Shown piece after piece: positions 17,646 to 25,794 of a stretch of 64,000 nt of DNA. How positions within the stretch are numbered: position 1 is the stretch's first letter; every line of letters begins with the position of its first letter. Under the pieces are notes generated by a model. It had not been told where the DNA came from. It ran no database searches and was given only the letters and a program-made list of their open reading frames with translations. The stretch covers positions 1,860,001 through 1,924,000 of the forward strand of contig BPGE01000001.1 of the NCBI GenBank assembly GCA_026002875.1, given 5' to 3'. A program made the position numbers and the translations under genes. The DNA comes from Bryobacteraceae bacterium. GTDB taxonomy: Bacteria > Acidobacteriota > Terriglobia > Bryobacterales > Bryobacteraceae.

Positions 17646-18587
17646 ATGATCGCGATCATCGGCGCTGCAGGCGCCGTCGGCAGAGCGGTGGCCGACGAAC
17701 TGGAAAAGCGGGGACTGCGGCCCGCAGTGCTCGGCAGAGACGCCTCGAAACAGGAACGGCTTTTCGGCGGAAGAGCCGACATCCGCCCCGCAGATCTTGC
17801 CGATCCGGAAGCTGCGGCCCTCGCGCTGGAAGGGATCGGACTGGCCGTCTACTGCGTCGGCCTCCCTTACCCGGAGTTCAACCGCCACCCGGTGCTCATG
17901 CGCGCTGCGCTGCAGGCCGCGCGGAAAGCGGGCGTGCAGCGCATGATCGTCGTGTCGAGCGTCTATTCCTACGGACGGCCGCGGGCTGCGCGGGTTAGCG
18001 AGGAACACCCGCGCGAACCTGAGGCGCGCAAGGGCCGCTTCCGCAAAGAGCAGGAGGACGCCGCCATCGCCGCGCACGAGCCCGGCGTGCTCGAGACGCT
18101 CGTCCTGCATCTGCCCGACTTCTACGGGCCCTACGCCTCCAACAGCCTCGCGCACATGATGCTGGAATCGTTGATGGCGGGCAAGCCGGCCCGCTGGCTC
18201 GGCGATCCCGACCTGCCCCACGAGTTCGTCTACATCCCAGACGCTGCACGCGTCATCGCGGATCTGCTCGAACACCGCGAGTGCTTCGGCCGGCGCTGGA
18301 ACTTCGCCGGTCCTGGCGCCATCTCCGGGCGGCGCTTCACGGAAGTGGCGGCGCGCGAGATCGGCTGCCAGCCCCGCGTGCTTCCCACCGGCCGCTGGAT
18401 GCTCCGTCTGGGCGGACTTTTCAATCCTTTGCTGCGCGAGCTGGTCGAAATGCAATATCTGGGCGAAACCCCGGTGCTGCTCGACGACAGCGATCTCGCT
18501 TCCGCCCTCGGCGGTTTGCAGAAAACACCCTACGAAGAAGGCGTGCGGCGCATGGTCGAGTGGATGAGGAGCAGCTCCGCACGCTGA
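17646..18587 (+). CDS. NAD(P)-dependent epimerase/dehydratase-like protein (extended SDR)
   Basis: This 313-residue protein begins directly with the dinucleotide-binding motif IAIIGAAGAVGRAV. It continues with DLADPEAAALALEG, VVSSVYSYGRP (the Tyr of the SDR active site region), a KEQEDAAIAAH segment and the extended-SDR substrate domain (LHLPDFYGPYA, HEFVYIPDAARVIADLL, WNFAGPGAISGRRFTEVA). This is the usual order for nucleoside-sugar epimerase-like or NmrA-like proteins. A strong purine-rich ribosome binding site lies just upstream. It faces away from the TonB receptor and stands alone; the next gene is about 200 bases downstream. The substrate is unknown. Confidence 0.85.
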   Translation: MIAIIGAAGAVGRAVADELEKRGLRPAVLGRDASKQERLFGGRADIRPADLADPEAAALALEGIGLAVYCVGLPYPEFNRHPVLMRAALQAARKAGVQRMIVVSSVYSYGRPRAARVSEEHPREPEARKGRFRKEQEDAAIAAHEPGVLETLVLHLPDFYGPYASNSLAHMMLESLMAGKPARWLGDPDLPHEFVYIPDAARVIADLLEHRECFGRRWNFAGPGAISGRRFTEVAAREIGCQPRVLPTGRWMLRLGGLFNPLLRELVEMQYLGETPVLLDDSDLASALGGLQKTPYEEGVRRMVEWMRSSSAR

Positions 18588-18793
18588 CCCGAGTTTCTCT
18601 TTCAGAAAGGCGCCGCCGACGTCTTGCAACGTTGGCCGGACCGCCCGTCTGGCGGCCGTTTGCCCGCGCCCGCGGCCAGCCGCCTGCAAAACCCCTCCAC
18701 GTTTCGCGGCCGTCGCACGTCTGAATGATCGAAAATCAACCGGAACTGCGCTGGAGCCGGAAGACAGACATCCACCACGAGGAGACGAACCCC

Positions 18794-20047
18794 ATGACGA
18801 TGACGCCGCGCTTTCTGACGGGTCTCGCCCTCTGTCTGCTGACTGTCGCGACTGCGTCAGACGGCTTCGCCCAAACTCAGTCCGCCACGCAGGAATACCG
18901 CCTGTGGACGTTGCCGGGAGGCCGTGTCACTGTGCCCAGCTTCCAGTATGGCCTTCTGGTGTTTTTTCATCTTCCAGACGAGAATTCGCCCCATTTCACC
19001 CTGATCGATCCCGCGGCCGACAAGGTCGTGGCGCGCATTCGTATCTCGGCCCCGGAAGCCATCGAAACCTTTCCAGCCGATCTCGCCGTGTTCCCTGACC
19101 GGCAGCGGTTCGTGATCTCCGCGGTCGCCAGGCACGAGTCCAACAGGCGGTCTTTGTGGCTGCTGTTCTGCTCGGCCGACGGCACGCTGACCCGCAGCGT
19201 GCGCATCACTCCATTTCAGCCGCTCCGGATCCGCGTGGCTCCGAACGGGACGATCTGGGGTTTTGGCTGGAACGTGAAAACCGTCGAGGACCCCAGCAGT
19301 GAAGAGCCGGTTCTGTATCAGTTTTCCGATTCCGGCGAGGTGTTGAGAAAAATCGTATCGCAGAAGGACATGATGGCGGAACCCAGTCCCGCCACGGGCC
19401 GGCAGCATGGCTCGCCTTATCTCGCTGGTTCTGCGGACCGCGTCGCCGCTTACGGGGCCGGCAACAATGCAGTTCTGGAAGCAAGTCTGGATGGGAAAAC
19501 CCTGAGAGTCCATCGCACGGTCATGCCGGTCGTACCTGGCGGCCGGCCCGCTTCTCTCAGCGGGCTTGCCATCACGCCGGCAGGGGAGATTTATGCTGGC
19601 GTGAACGGCATCCGCCGGCTCGACCGGGAAACGGGAGCCAGGGCGCCGGTTACCGAACCGGAAGCGCTGGCACAGGGCCGCACGATTTTCGGATCGGCCG
19701 GGAATCAGATTCTGGTCAATGGCTTGTCCGGGGACAGGTTCCATGACCGGCTGGTAACGCTGAAGCAGACGGAAGCGCGCGCCCGGCCTGGATCGTTCAG
19801 GCGAGCAGCGCCGCCAGCACCGTGGCGTCATCTTCAGGCGCCACGGTGCGCAGATCGACAAGGAGCCGCTCGTCGTCGATGCGCGCGATCACGGGCGGCT
19901 GGTGCGCCCGCAGTTTGCGCTCCAGTTGCGCCGCGTCCGGCGTCACTGCCACCAGGCACGTCGGCAGCGCCTGCCCGGGCGTCGAGCCTCCGCCCAGCAA
20001 TGATTCGCCGCGCAGCACGTCGGCGCGCAACCTGCCAGAGGCGTTGA
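18794..20047 (+). CDS. Secreted hypothetical protein, tail read antisense through selA
   Basis: I do not recognise this protein. ATG 18794 is preceded by GAGGAGA at a good distance and opens a clear signal peptide (FLTGLALCLLTVATASDGFA, residues 6-25). The next 300 or so residues are rich in beta strands with repeats such as GRVTVPSFQYG, RIRVAPNGTIWGF and LSGLAITPAGEIYAG, which resemble blades of a six-bladed (NHL-like) propeller. After about residue 334 the frame enters the 3' end of selA on the opposite strand and becomes Arg/Ala/Pro-rich low-complexity sequence up to a stop at 20047. The genuine C-terminus probably lies near 19790, so the native stop may have been lost by a deletion or frameshift. 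Confidence 0.6.
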   Translation: MTMTPRFLTGLALCLLTVATASDGFAQTQSATQEYRLWTLPGGRVTVPSFQYGLLVFFHLPDENSPHFTLIDPAADKVVARIRISAPEAIETFPADLAVFPDRQRFVISAVARHESNRRSLWLLFCSADGTLTRSVRITPFQPLRIRVAPNGTIWGFGWNVKTVEDPSSEEPVLYQFSDSGEVLRKIVSQKDMMAEPSPATGRQHGSPYLAGSADRVAAYGAGNNAVLEASLDGKTLRVHRTVMPVVPGGRPASLSGLAITPAGEIYAGVNGIRRLDRETGARAPVTEPEALAQGRTIFGSAGNQILVNGLSGDRFHDRLVTLKQTEARARPGSFRRAAPPAPWRHLQAPRCADRQGAARRRCARSRAAGAPAVCAPVAPRPASLPPGTSAAPARASSLRPAMIRRAARRRATCQRR

Positions 20048-21110
20048 TCTCGCCCGCCATCCGGCGCGCGCGTTCCGCGATCTCGTCCGGAGACAGCCGG
20101 ATCATGCGCAGCACCGGCAGATCGTTCCACTTTTCGAGCAGGGTCAGACGCAGCGCCGTTTCCAGAGCCGCATACACCATCTTATCCACGCGCAGCGCGC
20201 GGAACATCGGATTGCGCCGGAGGCGCTGGACGATCTCGTGCTTGCCGGCGAGGATTCCTGCCTGCGGCCCGCCCAGCAGCTTGTCGCCGGAGAAGGACAC
20301 GAGGCTTGCGCCCGCGCGCAGGCTGGCCTGCGCCAGCGGCTCATTCACTCCGTAAGGCGTCAGGTCCACCAGACACCCGCTGCCGAGGTCTTCATAGACG
20401 GGGATGCCGCGCTCACGACCCAGCAGGCACAGCTCCTCGATGGAAGGACGTCCCGCGAACCCCTGGATGACGAAGTTCGATGGATGGACGCGCAGCAGCA
20501 GCCGGGTGTCCGGCGAGATCGCGTGCCGGTAGTCCTCGATCCGCGTGCGGTTGGTGGTGCCAACTTCGACGAGCCTCGCGCCGCTGCGCGCCATGATTTC
20601 CGGAATGCGGAAGCCGTCGCCGATCTCGACCAGCTCGCCGCGGCTGACGATGACTTCGCCGCCCGCAGCCAGTTCGTGCAGGGCCAGAAACACGGCTGCC
20701 GCGTTGTTGTTCACGACGATGCCCGGCGCGCCCAGCAGTCGTTCGAGCAGCGGCGCAGCATGGACATCCCGCTTGCCGCGGCGGCCGGTTTCGAGGTCGT
20801 ATTCGAGATTCGAGTAACCCTGCGGGGCAGGGAACTCAGGCAGCGGAGCGCGCCCGAGGTTCGTATGCAGAATGACGCCGGTGGCGTTGATGACGCGGCG
20901 GAGAGAGGGCTCAAGCAAGGCTCCCAGCCGCCGTTCGAGCGCCGTGAGCGGCTCTTCCGCCAGCGTTTCGCCGCGCTGGATCAGCCGCCGGCACTCTTCC
21001 AGCACGGCGCGCGCCTCGGTGACGACCAGCGCGTGAGGCACCGGCAGCGCGATCGAGCGGGCGAGCTCGTCCACGCCCGGGAGCATCCTCAACTGTTCCT
21101 GGCGTGTCAC
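19797..21110 (-). CDS. selA: L-seryl-tRNA(Sec) selenium transferase
   Basis: SelA converts Ser-tRNA(Sec) to Sec-tRNA(Sec) using selenophosphate, in the cytoplasm, as a PLP-bound decamer. The 437-residue product has the N-terminal helical region (LPGVDELARS, VINATGVILHTNLGRAPL at about 73-90), NLEYDLETGRRGKRD, and the PLP Lys in VSFSGDKLLGGPQAG (about residue 277). It begins with GTG at 21108-21110, overlapping the stop of the PIG-L gene (GTGA), and is therefore coupled to it. selB, selD and the Sec tRNA gene are not in this window, so the rest of the pathway must lie elsewhere if it is functional. Its 3' end overlaps the tail of a convergent reading frame. Confidence 0.94.
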   Translation of the reverse strand: MTRQEQLRMLPGVDELARSIALPVPHALVVTEARAVLEECRRLIQRGETLAEEPLTALERRLGALLEPSLRRVINATGVILHTNLGRAPLPEFPAPQGYSNLEYDLETGRRGKRDVHAAPLLERLLGAPGIVVNNNAAAVFLALHELAAGGEVIVSRGELVEIGDGFRIPEIMARSGARLVEVGTTNRTRIEDYRHAISPDTRLLLRVHPSNFVIQGFAGRPSIEELCLLGRERGIPVYEDLGSGCLVDLTPYGVNEPLAQASLRAGASLVSFSGDKLLGGPQAGILAGKHEIVQRLRRNPMFRALRVDKMVYAALETALRLTLLEKWNDLPVLRMIRLSPDEIAERARRMAGEINASGRLRADVLRGESLLGGGSTPGQALPTCLVAVTPDAAQLERKLRAHQPPVIARIDDERLLVDLRTVAPEDDATVLAALLA

Positions 21111-21991
21111 TTCAGCGGAAACATCGCGCGGAGTTCGTCGATCTTCGGACGCCGCCCGTACTCGCACAGCTCGAAGGACTCGACGTGCTGCACTTTGGCA
21201 GCCGCCTCCGCGCCCAGCTCCTCGACGAGAACCTTCCGCACTTCTTCGGTGATCGGCTGCGTGCGCATTTTGGCCAGCATGGCGCGGCGCTCTTTGGGAT
21301 CTTTCGGCACCTGGTCCAGCCGCCGGTCCGTCCAGGGCAGCCACTCGTAGAACTGCGAAACATGGGCGTCCAGCCCGCTGATCTTCACGTCGAAGACGTC
21401 GTCGATGGGCACCACCACATCGGGGCGGAACGGCGCGGGCTTCTGGAAATTGTCCTGGTAATACAGGAACACGGGATTCCGTTCGAGCGGCGGCGTGTCG
21501 GCCACGATGTTCGGCACGATCACCATGTAGGCGGCGTCCTGGATCAGCACGCCGGTGTAGCGGTGGTCCGGGTGGTAGTCGTTCGTGCGGGGACCGATGA
21601 CAATGTCGGCCTGCCATTTGCGGATGGCGCGGATGATCTGCCGGCGTACTTCCAGCGTCGGCATCAGCTCGCCGTCGTGGTTGTCGAGCACTTCATATTC
21701 GGCGATGCCGAGCCGGCGGGCGGATTCCTGCGTCTCCAGATAGCGGCGCCTGGCCAGCGCCGCTCCGCCCATCGTCTGATGGCCGGCGTCGCCGTTGGTC
21801 ACCGACAGGAACTTGACTGCGTGCCCGGCGCGGGCCATTTTCACCGCCGTGCCGCCGAACTTGATGTCGCAATCGTCCGGATGCGCGCCGATGGCCAGCA
21901 CGCGCAGCTTGCGGGGCGGCTGCGCGGCGCCCTGCCCGGAGAGCAGAGCGCCCGCAGCGGCAACAGCGAGAAGCGAAACAAGGTGTTTCAT
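21107..21991 (-). CDS. Secreted PIG-L family deacetylase
   Basis: This 294-residue zinc-dependent N-acetylglucosamine deacetylase-like protein is exported (signal peptide MKHLVSLLAVAAAGALLSG, then QGAAQPP). The LmbE/PIG-L zinc-site signature is AIGAHPDDCD (about residues 33-42) and NDYHPDHRYTG (about 133-143); both are complete. Family enzymes deacetylate GlcNAc-containing glycolipids, sugars or thiol precursors. Export and coupling (ATGA overlap) to a Tat-type Gfo/Idh/MocA oxidoreductase suggest that the two act together on extracellular sugars or amino sugars, a common pair in Acidobacteriota and Planctomycetota. The next gene, selA, overlaps by GTGA. Confidence 0.92.
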   Translation of the reverse strand: MKHLVSLLAVAAAGALLSGQGAAQPPRKLRVLAIGAHPDDCDIKFGGTAVKMARAGHAVKFLSVTNGDAGHQTMGGAALARRRYLETQESARRLGIAEYEVLDNHDGELMPTLEVRRQIIRAIRKWQADIVIGPRTNDYHPDHRYTGVLIQDAAYMVIVPNIVADTPPLERNPVFLYYQDNFQKPAPFRPDVVVPIDDVFDVKISGLDAHVSQFYEWLPWTDRRLDQVPKDPKERRAMLAKMRTQPITEEVRKVLVEELGAEAAAKVQHVESFELCEYGRRPKIDELRAMFPLK

Positions 21992-23139
21992 GCGATGTTC
22001 CCGAAAAGACCTTTCCAGGTCTGCTCCTTCCGCGTGTACATGGCCTCGCGGCCGAGCAGCGCGATCATGGTGGACAGCGCCGAGCGCTCGGCCACGTTCT
22101 CGACATCGCCCGTGAGGATGCGCTCGAGGAACTGCTCCAGGGCGTCGTTGGTGATGTCGCGCTTCGATTCCATGCGCTCGACGTCGTTCTGGCCCTTGTA
22201 ATGGACCATCGCTCCGCGCGACACCGTGATGGTTCCTTTCGTGCCCGTGAACTCCTCGCCGACCTTCGAGAAGCCGCGCGGAGTGAGCTGGTTGGCCTCG
22301 TAATTCACCAGCATGTTGTTCGGCCACTCGAACGACAGCGTCAGGTTGTCGACGATGTCCATCGTGAGGCGCACCTTGCGGGTTGAATAGCCGACGGCGC
22401 GGATGGGGAGTCCTTCGAGGAACCAGTGGAGGACGTCAAAGTTGTGGCAGTCCTGTTCGACGATGATGTCGCCCGAGTACTTCGCATAGCAGAACCAGTT
22501 GCGCACTTCCGCCAGTTTCGGATCGAGCCCCGGGTAGTCGCGCCGCGTGAACGGGTCGCCGCCGATCCAGTAGGCGCGGGCGGCTGCCAGCGGCCCGATC
22601 GAGTCGCCCTTCACGCGCTTCCACGCTTCCAGATACACCGGGCCGTAGCGCTGCTGGAAACCGAACGAGATGACCTTCTTCGGATCGGCTTTGCGCCCGG
22701 CGCGGATCACCTTCTGGCAGCCGGCGATGTCCACACCCGCGGGTTTTTCGCAGTAAATGTGCTTTTTCGCCTGCACCGCCGCTTCAAACTGCTCAGGGTG
22801 CTGGTAAGGCGGCGTGGCGATGATCACGGCGTCGATCGACGGGTTCGCCAGGAGCTTCTGGTAGTCCTTGTACTCGTCGACTTTGTCCAGCTTGAGGGCG
22901 GTCTTGGCCTGCTCGATGCGGTCGTCGAACAGGTCGCACAGCGCGGTGAGCTGGCCTCGCGGGTCGTTGTGCGCGATGCGCGCGTCGTATGTGCCGCGCC
23001 CGCCGCTGCCGATGAGCCCGATCGAAACTCTGGAATTGGCCTGAGTGCCGCGGACAGCCTGTGGCGAAACGATGGTAAACGCGCCTGCGGCGGAGAGAAC
23101 CGCGCGGCGCGAAAGGGAATTGGAAGTTTGGCTCGACAT
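21988..23139 (-). CDS. Gfo/Idh/MocA family oxidoreductase with Tat signal
   Basis: This 383-residue NAD(P)-dependent sugar or inositol oxidoreductase has an N-terminal twin-arginine-like signal (SRRAVLSAAGAFTIVSPQAV). The Rossmann motif is IGLIGSGGRGTYDARIA (about residues 39-55), the EKP motif is HIYCEKPAG, and the C-terminal catalytic domain contains IVEQDCHNFDVLHWFLEG, where the active-site His lies. Tat export fits a protein that folds around a tightly held NADP in the cytoplasm before secretion, as in glucose-fructose oxidoreductase. It shares an ATGA overlap with the downstream PIG-L deacetylase and is 33 bases from the upstream membrane protein gene. Confidence 0.92.
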   Translation of the reverse strand: MSSQTSNSLSRRAVLSAAGAFTIVSPQAVRGTQANSRVSIGLIGSGGRGTYDARIAHNDPRGQLTALCDLFDDRIEQAKTALKLDKVDEYKDYQKLLANPSIDAVIIATPPYQHPEQFEAAVQAKKHIYCEKPAGVDIAGCQKVIRAGRKADPKKVISFGFQQRYGPVYLEAWKRVKGDSIGPLAAARAYWIGGDPFTRRDYPGLDPKLAEVRNWFCYAKYSGDIIVEQDCHNFDVLHWFLEGLPIRAVGYSTRKVRLTMDIVDNLTLSFEWPNNMLVNYEANQLTPRGFSKVGEEFTGTKGTITVSRGAMVHYKGQNDVERMESKRDITNDALEQFLERILTGDVENVAERSALSTMIALLGREAMYTRKEQTWKGLFGNIA

Positions 23140-23172
23140 AGGAAACCCTGCCGAGCAATTCTATCGCAGGGT

Positions 23173-24216
23173 TCAGCGCGGCTGCGGCGCGGCGCTGCGA
23201 TGCTCGCGATGATGCTGGTGGGCGCGGCGGTAGATCTCGCGGATCTCGGTTCCCGTCAGCGCCAGCGCCACAGCCCCGGCCACCAGCAGGGGCACGGTGA
23301 CGATGAAGAACATCACTCCGGCCACGCTCTTGGCCGTCTGCGCGTCCACGCCCAGCACGCGGTGCAGCCCCAGATAGGCGAACAGGTGAAACAGCCCTAC
23401 GTTGCCGGGCGCCGACGGAAGCACGGTGCCGAGCCGCAGCACCACCAGCACGACCGCCGCTGCGCCCCACGGCAGGTCCAGCCCGTAGCCCTCCAGCATT
23501 GCGTGGATCGGAATGACCTGCAGGGCGAGATAGACGATGCTGGCGGCCACCGCCATGGGGAACGTCCGCGAGCGCCCCATCGCATGAAGACCCTCCACAG
23601 CCGTGCGCAGCACCTCCGACCAGCGGTGGCGCGTTGTGACGTGGTGCGAAAAGCGCCGGTTCATCACGGCGAACACGAGCAGCGCTCCAATCGCCCCGAC
23701 TACGCCCGCGAGGATCCAGACACCCGCTACCAGGTCCGCGGGGAGCTGTACGAACAGCGACACGGCGGCAAATCCGAAGATCAGCCACATGCCGTCGATC
23801 AGCCGTTCGATCAATGCCGAGCTAAGCACGAGGGGGAAGGGAATCCGGTTCCACGCCGCTACCAGATAGCAGCGGATCAGCTCGCCGCTGCGCAGCGGCA
23901 GTAATTCGTTGGCGAAGAGTCCGATGTAAATCGCCTGCACGCTGCGCCACAGCGAGAGCCGCTGCACCGGCGCGAGCAGAATGTTCCATCGCCAGCCCTG
24001 GCTGACGTAGACCAGCACGTCTGCTGCCACCGCGACGACGATCCAGAGCGGATGGATCTGCCGGAGCTTCGGCAGCTCGGTGCGCCAGTCGAAGTCGTGA
24101 TACACCCAGAGCAGGCAGGCCAGCGACAACGTATAGACAACCGCCGAACCGAGCCAGGCGGGAACCCGCCGCCCGCCATTTGACGTGGGAGAACTCATCC
24201 CGTTCCTCTTCATCAT
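23173..24216 (-). CDS. Flippase-like membrane protein (UPF0104/lysylphosphatidylglycerol synthase TM family)
   Basis: This 347-residue polytopic inner-membrane protein has about eight hydrophobic segments. The family pattern is GLFANELLPLRSGELIRCYLVA (about residues 98-119), ALIERLIDGMWLIF, and LPSAPGNVGLFHLFAYLGL near the C-terminus, as seen in the transmembrane part of MprF-like proteins and the UPF0104 group. These move lipids or polyprenyl-linked molecules across the membrane; no soluble synthase domain is attached here. The protein may start at an internal ATG six codons later (24198). It follows birA by 28 bases in the same direction. Confidence 0.85.
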   Translation of the reverse strand: MMKRNGMSSPTSNGGRRVPAWLGSAVVYTLSLACLLWVYHDFDWRTELPKLRQIHPLWIVVAVAADVLVYVSQGWRWNILLAPVQRLSLWRSVQAIYIGLFANELLPLRSGELIRCYLVAAWNRIPFPLVLSSALIERLIDGMWLIFGFAAVSLFVQLPADLVAGVWILAGVVGAIGALLVFAVMNRRFSHHVTTRHRWSEVLRTAVEGLHAMGRSRTFPMAVAASIVYLALQVIPIHAMLEGYGLDLPWGAAAVVLVVLRLGTVLPSAPGNVGLFHLFAYLGLHRVLGVDAQTAKSVAGVMFFIVTVPLLVAGAVALALTGTEIREIYRRAHQHHREHRSAAPQPR

Positions 24217-24244
24217 AGATGCGGGATGTTGCAGAACGGTGAGA

Positions 24245-24961
24245 TCACCCGGCGGGACGCACGCCGCCCGCCGTGACCGTCACTTCAGCGCCGTCGTCGC
24301 GGCGCACCCGGAGGAATCCGTCAGCGGTGAGCCCCGCCGTGGTTCCCGTGATCTCCCCCGCTGGCAGCTCGACCGTGACGCGGCGTCCGGACACGTATGA
24401 GGAAGCCGCCTCGAACAGACGCAGGATCGCCGTGGCGCCGCTGGTTTCGAGAATGTTCAGGTGGGACTCGATCGAGCGCGCCAGCACTGGCAACAGGAAT
24501 TCAGGATTCTGTTCTGCACCCGTTTCTAACAGCAACGATGTGGCGATCGGCGCCAGCTCCGGAGGAAACTCGCGCTGGTTTACGTTGAGCCCGACGCCCG
24601 CCAGAAGCGCGCCGTCCTGAAATTGCGCGAGAATGCCGGCCAGCTTGCGGTCTCCGATCAGCACGTCGTTCGGCCAGCGCAGATCGACGGACAGGCCGAG
24701 GAACGTCTGCAGCGTGTCAGCCACCGCGAGGCCGAGGGCGAGCGTGGCCAGCGGGACCTGCGCCGGTTCAAGCCGCGGCCGCAGGACGATGGTGAAATAG
24801 AGCCCGCCGGGCCGCGAATCCCATGCACGGCCGAGCCTGCCCTGGCCGGCGGTCTGCTCGCGGGCAGCCACGACCGTGCCCGCAGGGCAGCCCTCGCGCG
24901 CCAGTTCGGCGGCGCGCCGCATCGTCGTGTCGATGGTGTCGTGCCACTCAATGCGCCGCAT
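24245..24961 (-). CDS. birA: Biotin--[acetyl-CoA-carboxylase] ligase
   Basis: This 238-residue enzyme attaches biotin to the carboxyl carrier protein of acetyl-CoA carboxylase and related enzymes. Conserved motifs are EWHDTIDTTMRRA near the N-terminus, AAREQTAGQGRLGRAWDSRPGGLYFT (the GRGRxGR-type biotinyl-AMP loop, here GQGRLGR), LRWPNDVLIGDRKLAGIL, and GVGLNVNQ. There is no N-terminal DNA-binding domain, so this is a monofunctional (class I) ligase that does not regulate biotin genes. Its start overlaps the end of nadC by 14 bases, placing it in the valS-nadC-birA run. Confidence 0.95.
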   Translation of the reverse strand: MRRIEWHDTIDTTMRRAAELAREGCPAGTVVAAREQTAGQGRLGRAWDSRPGGLYFTIVLRPRLEPAQVPLATLALGLAVADTLQTFLGLSVDLRWPNDVLIGDRKLAGILAQFQDGALLAGVGLNVNQREFPPELAPIATSLLLETGAEQNPEFLLPVLARSIESHLNILETSGATAILRLFEAASSYVSGRRVTVELPAGEITGTTAGLTADGFLRVRRDDGAEVTVTAGGVRPAG

Positions 24962-25790
24962 CGAGATCCAGCCTGAAGTGAATGTCGACGGCGCGCGCCG
25001 AGTGCGTGATGGCGCCGCTGGAGATGAACTGCGCGCCGGCGAGCGCGAAGTCGCGCACGTTGTCGAGCGTGATGCCGCCGCTGAGTTCCACCGTGGCGCG
25101 GCCGTTGATGCGGGCGATCCACTCGCGCGCCTGCTGCGGCGTCAGATTGTCGAGCAGCAGCCTTTGTGCGCCGCAGGCCAGCGCTTCATCGAGCTCTTCC
25201 AGCGTGCGGACTTCGATCTCGACAGGCAGCGGAGCGCCGCGGACGGCTTCCAGCGCGGCGCGGACGCCGCCAGCGGCGGTGATGTGGTTGTTCTTGATGA
25301 GCACGGCGTCGTACAGGCCCATGCGGTGGTTGACGACGCCGCCGCAGGACGAGGCGAGCTTCTCCAGAACACGCATTCCGGGCGTGGTCTTGCGGGTGTC
25401 CAGAATGCGGCATTGCGTGCCTTCGATGGCGCTGGTGAACCGCCGGGCCATGGTGGCGACGCCGCTCAGCCGCTGCAGCAGATTGAGCGCTGTTCGCTCG
25501 CAGGTGAGCAGGCGCCGGGCCGATCCTGCGGCGCGCGCGAGGCACGCGCCGCGCTCCACCGTCGCGCCGCTGGGCGCGAGCACTTCCACCGTGACATCGC
25601 CGCCGGCCAGATCGTAAACGGTCTGGATCAGCTCGATGCCGGCGACCGTGAGCGGCTCGCGCGCGTAGAAAGCGCCGGAAGCGCGGCGGCTGGCGGGCAC
25701 GGTGAGCTCGGTGGTGACGTCGCCCGTGCCGATGTCTTCCGCCAGCGCGCGGCGGATCAGGTCGAGCGCGTCGGGATGCCGCCAGTTCAT
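24948..25790 (-). CDS. nadC: Nicotinate-nucleotide pyrophosphorylase (carboxylating)
   Basis: This enzyme converts quinolinate and PRPP to nicotinate mononucleotide, CO2 and pyrophosphate in de novo NAD synthesis. The 280-residue length is typical. Motifs include LAEDIGTGDVTTE near the N-terminus, TLLNLLQRLSGVATMARRF-type sequence (here ERTALNLLQRLSG), ILDTRKTTPGMR, CGGVVNHRMGLYDAVLIKNNH and ELSGGITLDNV. Its start is 4 bases after the valS stop, and its end overlaps birA, so the three genes are probably cotranscribed. Other nad genes are not in the window. Confidence 0.96.
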   Translation of the reverse strand: MNWRHPDALDLIRRALAEDIGTGDVTTELTVPASRRASGAFYAREPLTVAGIELIQTVYDLAGGDVTVEVLAPSGATVERGACLARAAGSARRLLTCERTALNLLQRLSGVATMARRFTSAIEGTQCRILDTRKTTPGMRVLEKLASSCGGVVNHRMGLYDAVLIKNNHITAAGGVRAALEAVRGAPLPVEIEVRTLEELDEALACGAQRLLLDNLTPQQAREWIARINGRATVELSGGITLDNVRDFALAGAQFISSGAITHSARAVDIHFRLDLDAAH

Positions 25791-25794
25791 CGGA

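Noticed and set aside
19797-21110. Search for selC tRNA or a selenoprotein next to selA
   Set aside because: No tRNA-like cloverleaf and no gene interrupted by an in-frame TGA with conserved sequence on both sides was seen in the neighbourhood.
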